DNA of 64,000 nt from Salinigranum halophilum (GCF_007004735.1 NZ_SSNL01000008.1:62001-126000), one strand, 5' to 3'. Positions 8,445-18,309 are shown, counted from the stretch's first letter. Made by a program: numbers and translations. Notes: generated from the letters alone by a model not told the origin.

Positions 8445-9356
8445 ATGGCAACCGAATCGGCGAGTAGCGAGCAGAACGAACCGACCGCGACCGGTCTGGG
8501 TCGTCGACTCAGCGGAATGGGCGAGGTCGCCGGCCTCATCACCCCCACGGTCGCGTGGTTCGTCGTGTTCCTCCTCGCACCGCTCGTGGTCATCCTCTAC
8601 TACAGCTTCCTGACGTACTCCAGCTTCAACGTCATCAACGAGTTCACGCTCACGGCGTGGCAGTCGGTCTTCGAGCCGACCATCTACGACGTGTTCGTGC
8701 GCTCGCTGCTCATCGGCGTCGCGGTCACGGCCGTGACGCTCGTCTTCGGCTACCCGTTGGCGTACTACCTCCGCTTTTACACCACACAGAACGGCGGCAT
8801 CCTGCTGTTGCTCTTCCTCGTGATTCCCTTCTGGACCTCCGCGGTCGTCCGGACGATCGGGTGGTACCCCATCCTCGGCCGGACGGGGGTCATCAACCAG
8901 CTGTTCATCCAGCTGGGCCTCATCGATGCGCCGCTGGACTTCCTGCTGTTCTCGCCGTTCTCACAGATCGTCGGCTACCTCGCCGCCTACGTGGTGTTCA
9001 TGGCCGCCCCCATCTACATCTCGCTGTCACAGATCGACGAGGACCTCCTCGACGCCTCCGAGACGCTCCGCGGCGGTCCCCTCGAGACGTTCAGACACGT
9101 CACGCTCCCGCTGTCGATGCCCGGCGTCGCCATCGGCGTCATCTTCGTGTTCGTCCTCTCCATCGGCGACTTCACCGTCCCGCAGTTCCTCTCGGGCGGG
9201 AAAGGGACCATCACGACGCTCATCTACCTCGCGGTGAACAACGGGCTGAACTACCCGAACGCCGCGGCGCTGTCCATCTCGCTCTTGGTCATCATCTTCG
9301 CCATCGTCTACGTCCTGACGCGGTTCGTCGACATCAGCAAGATCGCACAGAGCTGA
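8445..9356 (+). CDS. ABC transporter permease (PotB-like)
   Basis: About 303 residues with six predicted membrane helices and a clear EAA loop (DASETLRGGPLETFRHVTLPLSMPG) near residue 210. It is the second permease of the importer, PotB-like. Two in-frame ATGs exist, at 8433 and 8445. A TATA-like element (ATAACTATTTG, centre near 8416) is 29 nt before 8445, which I prefer, although read-through from the lipoprotein gene is also likely. The N-terminal 30 residues are polar and low in complexity. Confidence 0.9.
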   Translation: MATESASSEQNEPTATGLGRRLSGMGEVAGLITPTVAWFVVFLLAPLVVILYYSFLTYSSFNVINEFTLTAWQSVFEPTIYDVFVRSLLIGVAVTAVTLVFGYPLAYYLRFYTTQNGGILLLLFLVIPFWTSAVVRTIGWYPILGRTGVINQLFIQLGLIDAPLDFLLFSPFSQIVGYLAAYVVFMAAPIYISLSQIDEDLLDASETLRGGPLETFRHVTLPLSMPGVAIGVIFVFVLSIGDFTVPQFLSGGKGTITTLIYLAVNNGLNYPNAAALSISLLVIIFAIVYVLTRFVDISKIAQS

Positions 9357-9443
9357 GCGGCGAGCCGCACGGAACCGTTATCTGTTACCGCTCGACTAAT
9401 TCGATTCTCGAAACCGCGTAAAAACCACCCCGGGAGCCGATTC

Positions 9444-11510
9444 TCACTCCTCGGCGGTCAGGTCGTAGACGCCCGCGTCGTCGAGACGCGCGCGCCAGCC
9501 GGGGTTGACGACCATCGTCGTCGTGGTCTCCTCGACGATGGCCGGGCCGACGAGTTCAGCGCCCGCGGGGATGCGTGCGCCGTCGTACACCGGCGTCTCG
9601 GTGAAGCCACCGGCGGCCTCGAAGTACGCCTCGCGGCTCCCCGTCCGCGCGTCGTCGACCGTCCCCTCGGTGGGGAGTCCACCGCTGATGTCGGGCGGGG
9701 TCACCGCGCCGTAGGCGACGCTCTCGATGTTGATGACGTCCACCGGCGTCTCGGGTTCGGCGTAGGTGTACAGCTCCTCGTGGCGGCGGTCGAACGCCGC
9801 TCTCAGTTCGTCGAGCCACTCGTCCGTGATTTCGACGGCCGGCATCGTCACCTCGCACTCTTTGATCTGGTTCCGGTAGCGCATCTCGAACACTCGCTGA
9901 AGTTCGATGTCCTCCGCGGCGATACCCTCGGTCGCGAGCCGGTCTCGCGCCCCTGCTTCGAGGTCGGCGAAGCGCGCCTCTAAATCGTCGGCGTCGACGT
10001 CTTCGATGCGGGAGGGGTACGAGGCGAGCCGGTTGTGCTTGTAGTTCGAGACGACCTCGCCGTACGCACAGAGGACGCTCGCGGTCTTCGGGACGAGGAC
10101 GCGCCCGACGCCGAGTTCGTCGGCCAGCGCGGTCGCGTGGGCGGGGCCAGCGCCGCCGCCACAGACCATGGTGAAGTCACGCGGGTCGTGACCCTTCTCG
10201 ATGCTCACCTGGCGGATGCCGTCGACCATGTTCTTGGTGACAATCTCCAGGATGCCCGCCGCGGCGGTCTCGACGTCTAGCTGTGAGTCGGCGGCGACGT
10301 GTTCCTCGATCGCGTTCGCGGAGGCCTCGCTATCGATGGGCATCCGCCCCCCGAGGAGTTCCGCCTGATTGAGGTAGCCGAGCACCATCAGCGCGTCCGT
10401 CACCGTCGGTCGTGTGCCGCCGCGGTCGTAGCAGGCGGGGCCGGGTTCGGCCCCGGCGCTCTCGGGCCCGACCTGCAGGACTCCGCGGTCCAGAGAGGCG
10501 ATGGAGCCGCCGCCGGCACCGATGGTCTCGACGTGTAACATGGGAAGACCCATCCGGTAGCGCATGAGGTCGAAGTCCTTCCGGACCTCCGTCGAGCCGT
10601 CGCGCGTGAGGCTCACGTCGAAGCTCGTCCCGCCCATGTCGACGGTGATGACGTCCTCGGAGCCGAACTGTCGCCCGAGGTGGAGGCCGGCAGCGGGGCC
10701 GCCGGCCGGCCCGGAGTTGATCGCGTACGCCGGCCGCCGGCGGAGGGTCTCGCTGCTCGCGATACCACCGTTGGCCTGGATGTAGCGGATTTCGCCGGTG
10801 AACCCGTTGGCGTCGAGGTACTCGTCGACCCGTGCGACGTACCGGTCGAGTGTCGGCTTCACGTACGCGTTGACCACGGTCGTGCTCGTCCGCGTGTACT
10901 CGCGCACCTGTGGGAGGACGTCCACCGAGAGCGAGGTGAAGACGTCGGGGAGTTCCTCGGCGAGTATCTCGCGGATGCGCTCTTCGTGTGCGGGGTTCTC
11001 GAACGACCAGACGAGCGAGACGGCCACGGCCTCGACCCCGGCCGATTTGAAGCGTTCGATGGCCGCGTACACGTCGTCTTCGTTCAGGGGCTCGTACTCG
11101 GAGCCGTCGGCGAGGATGCGCCCGCGAACCGGCACCCGCAGATGGCGGGGGACGAGCATCTCGGCCATCGGGTAGTTCATATCGTAGCGGTGGCCGTCCT
11201 CCTTGTGGCCGAGGCGAATCTCGAGTGAGTCCTCGTGGCCCGCGGTACAGATGAGCCCCGTCTTCGCGCCCGTGTGCTCGATGAGCGCGTTCGTCGCCAC
11301 CGTCGTCCCGTGGATGATGATATCTATCTCCGCGAGGAGCCCCGCTACGTCGGTCCCGTGTTCGCGGGCGACGAGTTCGAGGCCGTCACGGACCGCCTGC
11401 GAGGGGTCAGACGGCGTCGACGGTGTCTTGTGGACCTCGACAGCGCCATCGCCGGCGAGGACGAAGTCGGTGAACGTGCCGCCCGAGTCGATGCCCAGTC
11501 GGTAGGTCAT
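9444..11510 (-). CDS. hyuA: Hydantoinase/oxoprolinase subunit A (HyuA-like)
   Basis: A 688-residue protein beginning MTYRLGIDSGGTFTDFVL, the nucleotide-binding start of HyuA/5-oxoprolinase/acetophenone-carboxylase alpha proteins, with VDMGGTSFDVSL in the middle. With HyuB it forms an ATP-dependent enzyme that opens a cyclic amide (N-methylhydantoin, 5-oxoproline, some lactams) or carboxylates ketones. Its start overlaps the HyuB stop by 4 nt (11507-11510), indicating translational coupling. Full length, no frameshift. Sequence alone cannot separate hydantoinase from oxoprolinase or lactamase activity; the neighbouring carbamoylase-like and racemase-like genes favour hydantoin-type chemistry. 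Confidence 0.93.
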   Translation of the reverse strand: MTYRLGIDSGGTFTDFVLAGDGAVEVHKTPSTPSDPSQAVRDGLELVAREHGTDVAGLLAEIDIIIHGTTVATNALIEHTGAKTGLICTAGHEDSLEIRLGHKEDGHRYDMNYPMAEMLVPRHLRVPVRGRILADGSEYEPLNEDDVYAAIERFKSAGVEAVAVSLVWSFENPAHEERIREILAEELPDVFTSLSVDVLPQVREYTRTSTTVVNAYVKPTLDRYVARVDEYLDANGFTGEIRYIQANGGIASSETLRRRPAYAINSGPAGGPAAGLHLGRQFGSEDVITVDMGGTSFDVSLTRDGSTEVRKDFDLMRYRMGLPMLHVETIGAGGGSIASLDRGVLQVGPESAGAEPGPACYDRGGTRPTVTDALMVLGYLNQAELLGGRMPIDSEASANAIEEHVAADSQLDVETAAAGILEIVTKNMVDGIRQVSIEKGHDPRDFTMVCGGGAGPAHATALADELGVGRVLVPKTASVLCAYGEVVSNYKHNRLASYPSRIEDVDADDLEARFADLEAGARDRLATEGIAAEDIELQRVFEMRYRNQIKECEVTMPAVEITDEWLDELRAAFDRRHEELYTYAEPETPVDVINIESVAYGAVTPPDISGGLPTEGTVDDARTGSREAYFEAAGGFTETPVYDGARIPAGAELVGPAIVEETTTTMVVNPGWRARLDDAGVYDLTAEE

Positions 11511-13327
11511 CGGTCCACCCCCTCGGCCCCGTCGGTCGCGCCCGGGGTCTCGGCGCGTGCGCCGCCGTCCGTCCGTGCCGCACGCGCCTCCTCGGTGGCG
11601 GCCTCGTCGAGTTCGCCGTCGACGACGACCACGCCGTACTCCCGTTCGGCACCCGCCTCGGTGACGACGCCGTGTGTCACGTCCTCGACGACCGCGTCGA
11701 CGGGACGTGTCATCGGGTCGCCGACGCCCCCGCCGCCGGGGTTGTAGTTGCGGGCGCGGTCACCCGGGCTCACCGTGACGATGGTGTTCTCGCGGTACTC
11801 CTCGACGCTCTCATCCGCGCGGTCGACCTCCACGGAGCCGAGCTTCGGGTCGCTGAGGGAGTTGTACGAGCCGAGCGCGTTCGGCGTCTCGTTCTTCCGT
11901 CCCTCACCCCACATGATGACCTGCATGTCGTGGTCGCGGGGTTCGACCTCCCAGACGGTGCCGCAGCCGCCGCGCTGGCGGCCCGCGCCGCCGCTGTCGG
12001 GTCGGAGCGAGTAGCGGTGGAGGACGATGGGGTACATGTGCTCCATCACCTCGACGTCGCCCGACGAGAGCGCACCGAAACAACAGAGCGGCCCCCGCGA
12101 GTGCCAGCCGTCCATGTCGTGTGAGGCACCGGCACCGCTGATGATGGAGGCCAGCACCATCGTCGTGTACGTGCTTCCCCCGTCCGGGCGGGTGCCGGCG
12201 ATGTTGACGCCGCTCGTGTGCCCCCACGACGCGACCGCCCGCTCGGGTTCGGCGTTCTCGAGGGCCGTGCGAACGGCGTCGGTGATGGTCTCCGACGGCG
12301 TCGTCGTGCAGTTGACGTGCGGGGCTGGTTCTTGCGCGTTCGTCATCGTCCCCGGTTCGCCGACGTCGACGGTGATGGGACGGTACAGCCCCTCGTTGTA
12401 CGGTGGGTCGAGCTGCATGAACATCATGAAGCCGAGGTACACCCCCGACACCGAGTTCGCGGCGTAGGAGTTGATGTAGTAGGGGAGCTGTTCGGGGGAG
12501 TCGAGTTCGACGTGGGCCTCGTCAGCGGTGATGGTGACGCGCGCGGTGATGTCGACCTCGCCGAGTCCGTGACCGGAGTCTTCGAGCGGGACGGTCCCCT
12601 CGTACGTGCCGTCGGGGATGCCCGTTATCTCCTCACGCATGGCCTCCTCGGCGCGGTCGAGCAGGCGGTCGAAGCAGGCGTTCACGGTGTCGAGGCCGTA
12701 CCGGTCGACGAGGCGGTGGAGGTGACGCTCGCCGATCTGGACCGCGCCGTGCTGGGCGTTCAGGTCACCCTTCCAGTCGTCGGCGGAGCGGACGTTGGCC
12801 AAGAGGAGGTCTCGGACGTCCTCGCGGAGGTCGCCGCCCTCCCAGAGCTTGATGGGCGGGATGCGGAGCCCCTCGGCGTATATCTCCGTCGCATCGGGGT
12901 TGTAGCCGCTGGGGACCGGGCCGCCGATGTCGGTCATGTGACCTTTCGAGACCGTCCAGTACTCGACGGAGCCGTCGACGAAGACGGGCTTGTACATACA
13001 GCAGTCGAGGATGTGACTGCCGCTCCAGGCGGGGTCGTTGTGGTACATGACGTCGCCGGGGGAGACGTCGTCTTCGAAGCGGTCGATGACGGCTTTCGTC
13101 GCGGGCATGAGACTCCCGAGGTGGATCGGGATGTCCTGTCCCTGGACGAGCATCTGCCCCTCTTTGTCGAAGAGGGCGTTCGAGTAGTCACGGGCGATGT
13201 TGAGGACGGACGAGCGCGCCGTGTGCATCATCGTCGTCGTCATCTCCCGCTGGGCCGTCTCGAGCCCACCCTGGACGACCGACAGGGTGATTGGGTCGAT
13301 ATCTCTCGTATTCGTCTCGGGCATCAT
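11507..13327 (-). CDS. hyuB: Hydantoinase/oxoprolinase subunit B (HyuB-like)
   Basis: A 606-residue HyuB/HydB-type protein: starts MMPETNTRDIDPITLSVVQGGLETAQREM, typical of the family, with GDVMYHNDP, GHMTDIGG and a C-terminal NPGGGGVGDP segment. It supplies the hydrolase half of the HyuAB complex. A TATA-like box near 13353 on the minus strand lies 26 nt before the first ATG, so it is probably leaderless and heads the hyuBA unit. The racemase gene (13380) lies 52 nt upstream in the same direction and may be co-transcribed. Confidence 0.93.
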   Translation of the reverse strand: MMPETNTRDIDPITLSVVQGGLETAQREMTTTMMHTARSSVLNIARDYSNALFDKEGQMLVQGQDIPIHLGSLMPATKAVIDRFEDDVSPGDVMYHNDPAWSGSHILDCCMYKPVFVDGSVEYWTVSKGHMTDIGGPVPSGYNPDATEIYAEGLRIPPIKLWEGGDLREDVRDLLLANVRSADDWKGDLNAQHGAVQIGERHLHRLVDRYGLDTVNACFDRLLDRAEEAMREEITGIPDGTYEGTVPLEDSGHGLGEVDITARVTITADEAHVELDSPEQLPYYINSYAANSVSGVYLGFMMFMQLDPPYNEGLYRPITVDVGEPGTMTNAQEPAPHVNCTTTPSETITDAVRTALENAEPERAVASWGHTSGVNIAGTRPDGGSTYTTMVLASIISGAGASHDMDGWHSRGPLCCFGALSSGDVEVMEHMYPIVLHRYSLRPDSGGAGRQRGGCGTVWEVEPRDHDMQVIMWGEGRKNETPNALGSYNSLSDPKLGSVEVDRADESVEEYRENTIVTVSPGDRARNYNPGGGGVGDPMTRPVDAVVEDVTHGVVTEAGAEREYGVVVVDGELDEAATEEARAARTDGGARAETPGATDGAEGVDR

Positions 13328-13379
13328 AGAGAATCACACACAGAGGGCTATTAGCTGTAGCGCTCAGGGGAGCGAAAAG

Positions 13380-14159
13380 TCAGTCGTCGGCCGCGGGCGT
13401 GTCGTCGCGGAACTGGTAGATGTCCGCGTACCCTCTCTGCGCTTTCGGCTCGGGGGGTTTGTACGTCATCACCTTGCTCGTGGTCTTGCCGAGTTGGACG
13501 AGCGACTCGGCGAGAACGGCCGCGGCACCGACGCTGTCGACGACCGGAACGGGCAGTTCTTCCTCTAACCGTTCGGCGAGGCCGCCCATCCCGGCACACC
13601 CGAGGCAGATGGCCTCGGCTCCGTCCTCGTCGATGGCGAGGCGACTCACCTCCAGCAATCCCTCGAACGTGGCGTCACGGGCCTCCTCGGTCTCGACGAC
13701 GGTCAAATCGGTGCACCGGACCGACGCACAGCGGTCGGAAAGGCCGGTCTTGACGACGGCGGCCTCGATGAAGTGCTTCGCGCGGGGGAGGATGGTGGCG
13801 ACGGACCACGTCGCCGCGAGCATGTTGGCGACGTACATCGAGCCTTCGGCGATACCGACCACCGGCTTCTCGGTCACCTCGCGGCAGGCTTCGAGGCCGG
13901 GGTCGCCCCAGCAGGCGACGACGAACGCGTCGTACTCGTCGGCGGCGTTCAGGACCTCTTCGAGGAGGCCGGGGACGGCGAGATAGTCGTCGTAGTACGA
14001 CTCGATGCTGACCGGGCCGCGTTCGGGCGAGACGGCGGTGACCTGCGTCGAGTCGGCGGTGTAGCGGTTGGCCTGCCGCTCGATGTTCTCGGTCATCGCC
14101 TGCGTCGTGTTGGGGTTGATGGCTTTGATGCGAATCGCCGGGGATTGCTCGTCGGACAT
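13380..14159 (-). CDS. Asp/Glu/hydantoin racemase family protein
   Basis: A 259-residue protein with the two-cysteine signature of the family: a first Cys in VACWGDPGLEA near residue 80 and a second in CLGCAGMGG near 185. The fold is the Asp/Glu racemase type; hydantoin racemase (HyuE) and arylmalonate decarboxylase share it. Racemisation would let stereospecific hydrolases consume both enantiomers, which fits the adjacent hyuBA genes. A TATA-like GGATAAAG near 14196 gives a short leader of about 10 nt. Maleate isomerase is an alternative within the same superfamily. Confidence 0.85.
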   Translation of the reverse strand: MSDEQSPAIRIKAINPNTTQAMTENIERQANRYTADSTQVTAVSPERGPVSIESYYDDYLAVPGLLEEVLNAADEYDAFVVACWGDPGLEACREVTEKPVVGIAEGSMYVANMLAATWSVATILPRAKHFIEAAVVKTGLSDRCASVRCTDLTVVETEEARDATFEGLLEVSRLAIDEDGAEAICLGCAGMGGLAERLEEELPVPVVDSVGAAAVLAESLVQLGKTTSKVMTYKPPEPKAQRGYADIYQFRDDTPAADD

Positions 14160-14465
14160 ATCGTGTTCCTCGGTCGCAGGTCACGCGGAGAGGATAAAGC
14201 AGTTCGCGCTGGAATCAGAAGCGTACAGGGAGACAAGACAGAGTGCATCGATGCGCACGCGCCCTGACGGCAGGACGAACGCGTGGATTCGGCAGTCGGC
14301 CCGCGGCAGCCGGGCGCGATGAAGCCACACCCTCCCCAGCCGATTCACTCGTTCACTCACTCCGTTCGTTCACTCGCTCATCCCTCGCACGCGGGTCGCG
14401 GACCGGAGTCCGCGACGCCACGCGCCACCGCACCCCCGAGTGAGTGACACCCCCGTTTCTGCACC
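14160..14465. other. Intergenic region without a gene
   Basis: The 306-bp spacer between the MaoC stop and the racemase start (both minus strand) contains no credible ORF. It holds the racemase promoter (14190s), a run of TTCACTCG/TTCACTCAC/CCGTTCGTTCACTCGCTC low-complexity repeats at about 14343-14381, and a 9-bp stem hairpin at 14395-14416. Confidence 0.7.
14395..14416 (-). terminator. GC-rich hairpin downstream of the MaoC gene
   Basis: GTCGCGGAC (14395-14403) and GTCCGCGAC (14408-14416) form a perfect 9-bp stem with a 4-nt loop. It lies about 50 nt after the MaoC stop codon in the direction of transcription. Archaeal terminators usually depend on T-tracts, not hairpins, and none is seen here, so a terminator role is tentative; it could equally be a processing or chance structure. 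Confidence 0.3.
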
Positions 14466-15032
14466 TCACTCGCCGTCCAGGTCTTCGGGCTGGGTGCCGA
14501 TTCCCTCCGGCCATCCCGTCGGCTTCGCCGCCGAGGGCTGGGCGTACTCGCGTTTGAGCACCATCGGGGTGCGCTTCAGCGAGATGACCTTCACGTCGTC
14601 CTGATTGTACGCTCGTAACTCGGTCGTGACGATACCGACGTGGTCCCGAGAGGACGATTCACGTTTCTCCAGCACCTCACTCTCGGCGAACAGCGTGTCG
14701 CCGTGGTAGACGGGCGCGTGGTGACGGACCTCGTCGTACCCCAGATTCGCCGTCGCGTTCGCGGAGACGTCGATGACGCTCATGCCCACCACGAGCGCGA
14801 TGACGAACGTGCCGTCGACGAGGCGCTCGCCGAATTCAGTGGTGGAGGCGTACGCCTCGTTGAAGTGCATCGGGTTGAGGTTCATCGTCACGTTCGTGAA
14901 CCAGACGTTGTCCGTCTCGGTCACGGTCCGCCCGTAGGGGTGTTTGTAGACGTCACCGACGCTGAAGTCCTCGTAGTACCGTCCCTCCCAGCCGCTCACC
15001 AGTCGCCGTTCGTGGTCGCTGTCGTCAGCCAT
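14466..15032 (-). CDS. MaoC-family enoyl-CoA/mesaconyl-CoA hydratase-like protein
   Basis: A 188-residue single hot-dog-fold MaoC protein. The N-terminus GRYYEDFSVGDVYKHPYGRTVTE and the segment NLNPMHFNEAYA contain the hydratase-type Asp/Asn-His region. The family adds water to a 2-enoyl-CoA; the closest type by eye is the short MaoC protein related to mesaconyl-CoA hydratase. It sits between the racemase and the CoA-transferase gene, all on the minus strand, so it probably acts in the same route after acyl-CoA dehydrogenation. Substrate specificity is not readable. Confidence 0.82.
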   Translation of the reverse strand: MADDSDHERRLVSGWEGRYYEDFSVGDVYKHPYGRTVTETDNVWFTNVTMNLNPMHFNEAYASTTEFGERLVDGTFVIALVVGMSVIDVSANATANLGYDEVRHHAPVYHGDTLFAESEVLEKRESSSRDHVGIVTTELRAYNQDDVKVISLKRTPMVLKREYAQPSAAKPTGWPEGIGTQPEDLDGE

Positions 15033-15092
15033 GTTCGACTGGGCTGACGTCGGGAGGTGATACGAACGTTTGGGTCGGGGACGCGGACGCGG

Positions 15093-16553
15093 TCAGTCCC
15101 GCTGCCAGTCGAAGGCGCTGTCGAGGTCGTGGGGGATGTTTCCCCCGCCCCGTTCGGCGCGGTCGAGGTACGCATCGAGGTCGGCACGGAAGTCGGGGTG
15201 AGCGCACTGGACCAGTCGGACGGCGCGCTCGCGTGGCGAACAGCCGCGGAGGTCCGCGACGCCCTGTTCGGTCACGACCACGCTCACGTCGTGTTCGGTG
15301 TGGTCGACGTGTCGGACCATCGGGACGATACGCGGAATCGTCCCGTCTTTGGCCGTCGACGCGAGTGCGATGACAGAGAGCGTGCTCGTCCGGGTGAAGT
15401 CGCCGCTCCCCCCGATCCCGTTGACGACGTGCGTCCCTCCGACGTGCGTCGAGTTGACGTGGCCGTAGAGGTCGACCTCCAGCGCGCTGTTCACCCCCAC
15501 GACGCCGAAGCGGTCGATGAGCGTCGGGTTGTTCGAGACGTCGGCGTTGCGGACGACGACCCGCTCGGCGTAGCGTTCGATGTCGGCGAACAGCCGCTGT
15601 TGGCCCTCGGCCGAGAGCGCGAGCGAGGCGGCGCTGGCGGCGGCGAGACGGTCCGCGTCGAGCATATCGAGGAGGCCGTCCTGGATGACCTCGCCGTAGT
15701 ACGAGACGACTCGGTCGCCGAAGTCGGCGTCGGCGAACGCCCCCATCAGCGCGTTCCCGAGGCTTCCGACGCCGAACTGGAGGTTCAGAGCGTCGTCGAA
15801 CGTCGGGTTCGTCTCCACCTCGCGGGCGAGGAACGTGGCGAGGTTGTCGGCGATTCGTTCGTCCGTCCGCGTCGGCGCTCGGAAGGTGTACGGTGTGTCG
15901 GGGCGGTCGGTCTCGACCACGGCGAGGAGTTTGTCGGGGTCGAAGGGGATGCGCGGCGAGCCGATGCGTTCACCTGGATACGAGAGCGGGAGCGGCGGTC
16001 GGGTGGGCGGCGTCCCGCGGTCGAACACGTCGTGGAGGTGCTGGAGCGCGAGCGGTTGTGCGTGGTTCACCTCGACGATGAGGTGGTCGGCTGACGCGAC
16101 GTACGTCGGCGTGTGCCCGATAGACGTCGTCGGGACGAGCCAGTCGTCACCCACGGCGACGGCCTCGACGAGTGCGACGTCGGGCGTCCCGTAGTGGCCA
16201 AACGCGACCTCGTCGCCGAGCCGGGAGATGTGCCGGTCGTGGAACGCGATCTGCCCCGCGTTGACGGCGGTCCGGGCGGCCGACGTGGCCTGATACGGGA
16301 AGCGCCGCGCGACGGCACCGGCCTCGACGAGCGCGGTGTCGACCTCGTCGCCGACGCTCCCGCCGCTGATGACGGTGAGAGAGAGGTCGCGCCCGCTCTC
16401 GGCGAGTGCGAGCGCCACGGCCTTCGGGTAGCCCGCGCGCCCGAACCCGCTCAGGACGAGTGTGGCGTCGTCGGGGATTTCGGCCGCGGCCCGCTCCGGC
16501 GCGACCGACCGGACGTCCCCGGCGAGGCGCGAGGAAATCGGGCGGTCACCCAT
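15093..16553 (-). CDS. Acetyl-CoA hydrolase / acyl-CoA:carboxylate CoA-transferase family protein
   Basis: A 486-residue protein of the acetyl-CoA hydrolase/transferase family (succinate or 4-hydroxybutyrate CoA-transferase relatives). Visible landmarks are LVLSGFGRAGYPKAV at the N-terminus, GVGSLGNALMGAF followed by YYGEVIQDG (the family Glu) and the C-terminal GVADLRGCSPRERA plus AHPDFRADL. It would activate a carboxylic acid as its CoA thioester by exchange with another acyl-CoA. It is divergent from the acyl-CoA dehydrogenase gene, with which it shares a 177-bp promoter region. This CoA step follows naturally from amide hydrolysis. Confidence 0.88.
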   Translation of the reverse strand: MGDRPISSRLAGDVRSVAPERAAAEIPDDATLVLSGFGRAGYPKAVALALAESGRDLSLTVISGGSVGDEVDTALVEAGAVARRFPYQATSAARTAVNAGQIAFHDRHISRLGDEVAFGHYGTPDVALVEAVAVGDDWLVPTTSIGHTPTYVASADHLIVEVNHAQPLALQHLHDVFDRGTPPTRPPLPLSYPGERIGSPRIPFDPDKLLAVVETDRPDTPYTFRAPTRTDERIADNLATFLAREVETNPTFDDALNLQFGVGSLGNALMGAFADADFGDRVVSYYGEVIQDGLLDMLDADRLAAASAASLALSAEGQQRLFADIERYAERVVVRNADVSNNPTLIDRFGVVGVNSALEVDLYGHVNSTHVGGTHVVNGIGGSGDFTRTSTLSVIALASTAKDGTIPRIVPMVRHVDHTEHDVSVVVTEQGVADLRGCSPRERAVRLVQCAHPDFRADLDAYLDRAERGGGNIPHDLDSAFDWQRD

Positions 16554-16730
16554 CGGCGGGGTGTGCCGGTTGTCCCCGCCATGGTACGGTCCACTGTTGC
16601 TGTGTGCGGTACCCTGTCACGACGTGATGTAACACGCAACGAGATGTTAAGCGTTGTGACGACTGCACTGTTCCGTGTCAGGTTCGGCGAGGGTATACGC
16701 TTATCTCACCGACTCGCTTAGTCGGGACGA

Positions 16731-17933
16731 ATGACCCGAGCGACGAACATCGTCGAGCTCTCAGCCCAGCAGCGGCTGGTCCGAGACAGCGTCCGAGAGA
16801 TCTGTGAAGGGTACGACGACGAGTACTGGCGAGAACGCGACCGCGAGGAATCGTATCCGACGAGGTTCGTCGAAGAACTCGGCGAACACGGCTGGTTCGG
16901 TATCCTCCTCCCCGAGGAGTACGGCGGGGCCGGAATGGGGACGCCCGAAACCGTCGTCATGATGGAGGAGATCTCGCGGGCGGGCGGCGGGTTCACCGCC
17001 TCGCAAGCCATCCACGGTGGCATCTACAACTCCGTCCCCATCGTCAGATACGGGAGCGAGGAGCTGAAGCGGGAGGTGCTCCCCGCGGTCGCACGGGGTG
17101 AGACCGCCATCCAGGCGTTCGGGCTCACCGAACCGAACGCGGGGTCGAACTCGACGGCAATCGAGACGTTCGCCGAACGCGACGGCGACGAGTACGTCAT
17201 CGACGGACAGAAGATCTGGACCTCCCGCGTCGACGCGAGCGACTACATCTTGCTCGTCGCGCGGACGACTCCCCTCGACGACGTGGAGAAACGAACTCGC
17301 GGTATCTCGATGTTCCTCGTCGACATCGACGAGGCCGTCGACGCCGGGAGCCTGGAGATGAAGCCCATCTCGAAGTCGGCGAGCAACGCGGTCCACGCGT
17401 TCGAACTCTGGTTCGAGAACCTCCGGGTCCCCGCCGATAGACTCGTCGGCGAGGAGGGGGACGGCTTCTACCAGGTGCTCGACGGGCTGAACGAGGAACG
17501 GCTCGTCATCGCCGCCGAGTGTCTCGGCCTCGGCGAACTCGCAATCGACAGGGCCGTCGACTACGCCAACGAGCGCGAGGTGTTCGGTCGTCCCATCGGG
17601 CAGAACCAGGCCATCCAGCACCCGCTGGCGAAGGCATACGCCGAGGTGCAGGCCGCGAAACAGCTCACCTACAGCGCCGCCAAAGTCGTCGACGACGGGA
17701 CCGGGACGGACGTCGGCGCACGTGCGAACATGGCGAAGTACCTCGCGAGCGAGGCGGCGTTCGCTGCGGCCGACGCGGCGGTCCAGACCCACGGCGGATT
17801 CGGCGTCGCGACGGAGTACGACGTCGAGCGCTACTTCCGCGAGGCGCGCCTGACACGGCTCGTCCCAATCACCCAGGAACTCGTGCTCAACTATCTGGGA
17901 GAGAAGGTACTCGGACTCCCGCGCTCGTACTGA
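16731..17933 (+). CDS. Acyl-CoA dehydrogenase
   Basis: A 400-residue FAD flavoprotein of the acyl-CoA dehydrogenase family. The signatures FGLTEPNAGSNS, DGQKIWTSR and the C-terminal QTHGGFGVATEYDVERYFRE are present. It inserts a 2,3-double bond into an acyl-CoA and passes electrons to ETF. A TATA-like CTTATCTC near 16703 is 28 nt upstream of the ATG. It probably works with the divergent CoA-transferase and the MaoC hydratase as a partial beta-oxidation module. No thiolase or hydroxyacyl-CoA dehydrogenase of the usual type is present nearby, though an SDR could fill the latter role. Confidence 0.92.
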   Translation: MTRATNIVELSAQQRLVRDSVREICEGYDDEYWRERDREESYPTRFVEELGEHGWFGILLPEEYGGAGMGTPETVVMMEEISRAGGGFTASQAIHGGIYNSVPIVRYGSEELKREVLPAVARGETAIQAFGLTEPNAGSNSTAIETFAERDGDEYVIDGQKIWTSRVDASDYILLVARTTPLDDVEKRTRGISMFLVDIDEAVDAGSLEMKPISKSASNAVHAFELWFENLRVPADRLVGEEGDGFYQVLDGLNEERLVIAAECLGLGELAIDRAVDYANEREVFGRPIGQNQAIQHPLAKAYAEVQAAKQLTYSAAKVVDDGTGTDVGARANMAKYLASEAAFAAADAAVQTHGGFGVATEYDVERYFREARLTRLVPITQELVLNYLGEKVLGLPRSY

Positions 17934-18032
17934 AACCGTCGGTCGGTCGACGGCCGGTCGACGGTCGGTCACGACCCGGCGACTGCCGAGCGTGACGGCT
18001 CGGTGAGTGTCCAGGACGGTCGGAGGGGCCGT

Positions 18033-18224
18033 TCGACTGTTCGGCAGTGGGGAACGAAGAATGGGAGAGTCGACCAGACACGCTCCACGTGAACAACACA
18101 CGTAGAGTCCGCGAAAACGGACAACGCCACGTGAGTTCACCACACCGAGCGGGCGTGCTCGGCCCGGTCGGCAGTCGGCGCACCGCGCTCCGGCCGGGAG
18201 TCGACTGTTCGGCAGAGATGAACG
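18033..18224. repeat. Pair of 24-bp imperfect direct repeats (15-bp perfect core)
   Basis: Copies at 18033-18056 and 18201-18224 share TCGACTGTTCGGCAG exactly, then four differing bases, then GAACG. They are 168 bp apart and lie upstream of the regulator gene. They could be regulator sites or a duplication scar. Confidence 0.55.
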
Positions 18225-18309
18225 CATCTGAACTAAGGCCCAGGTCGACCCGCGTTCGTGTGTTTCTGGGCTGACGACAGGGGGTAGAGTTAAGAATCAC
18301 TGCCGATTA

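Noticed and set aside
14343-14381. Possible CRISPR-like array of TTCACTC repeats
   Set aside because: Units are 8-9 bp, irregular and without spacers. This type of CACTC/CGTTC low-complexity run is common in haloarchaeal intergenic DNA.
17937-17975. GGTCGAC-rich run as an operator array
   Set aside because: Short CG-rich repeats of this type arise easily in GC-rich DNA and the units are not evenly spaced; it is also just after a stop codon.
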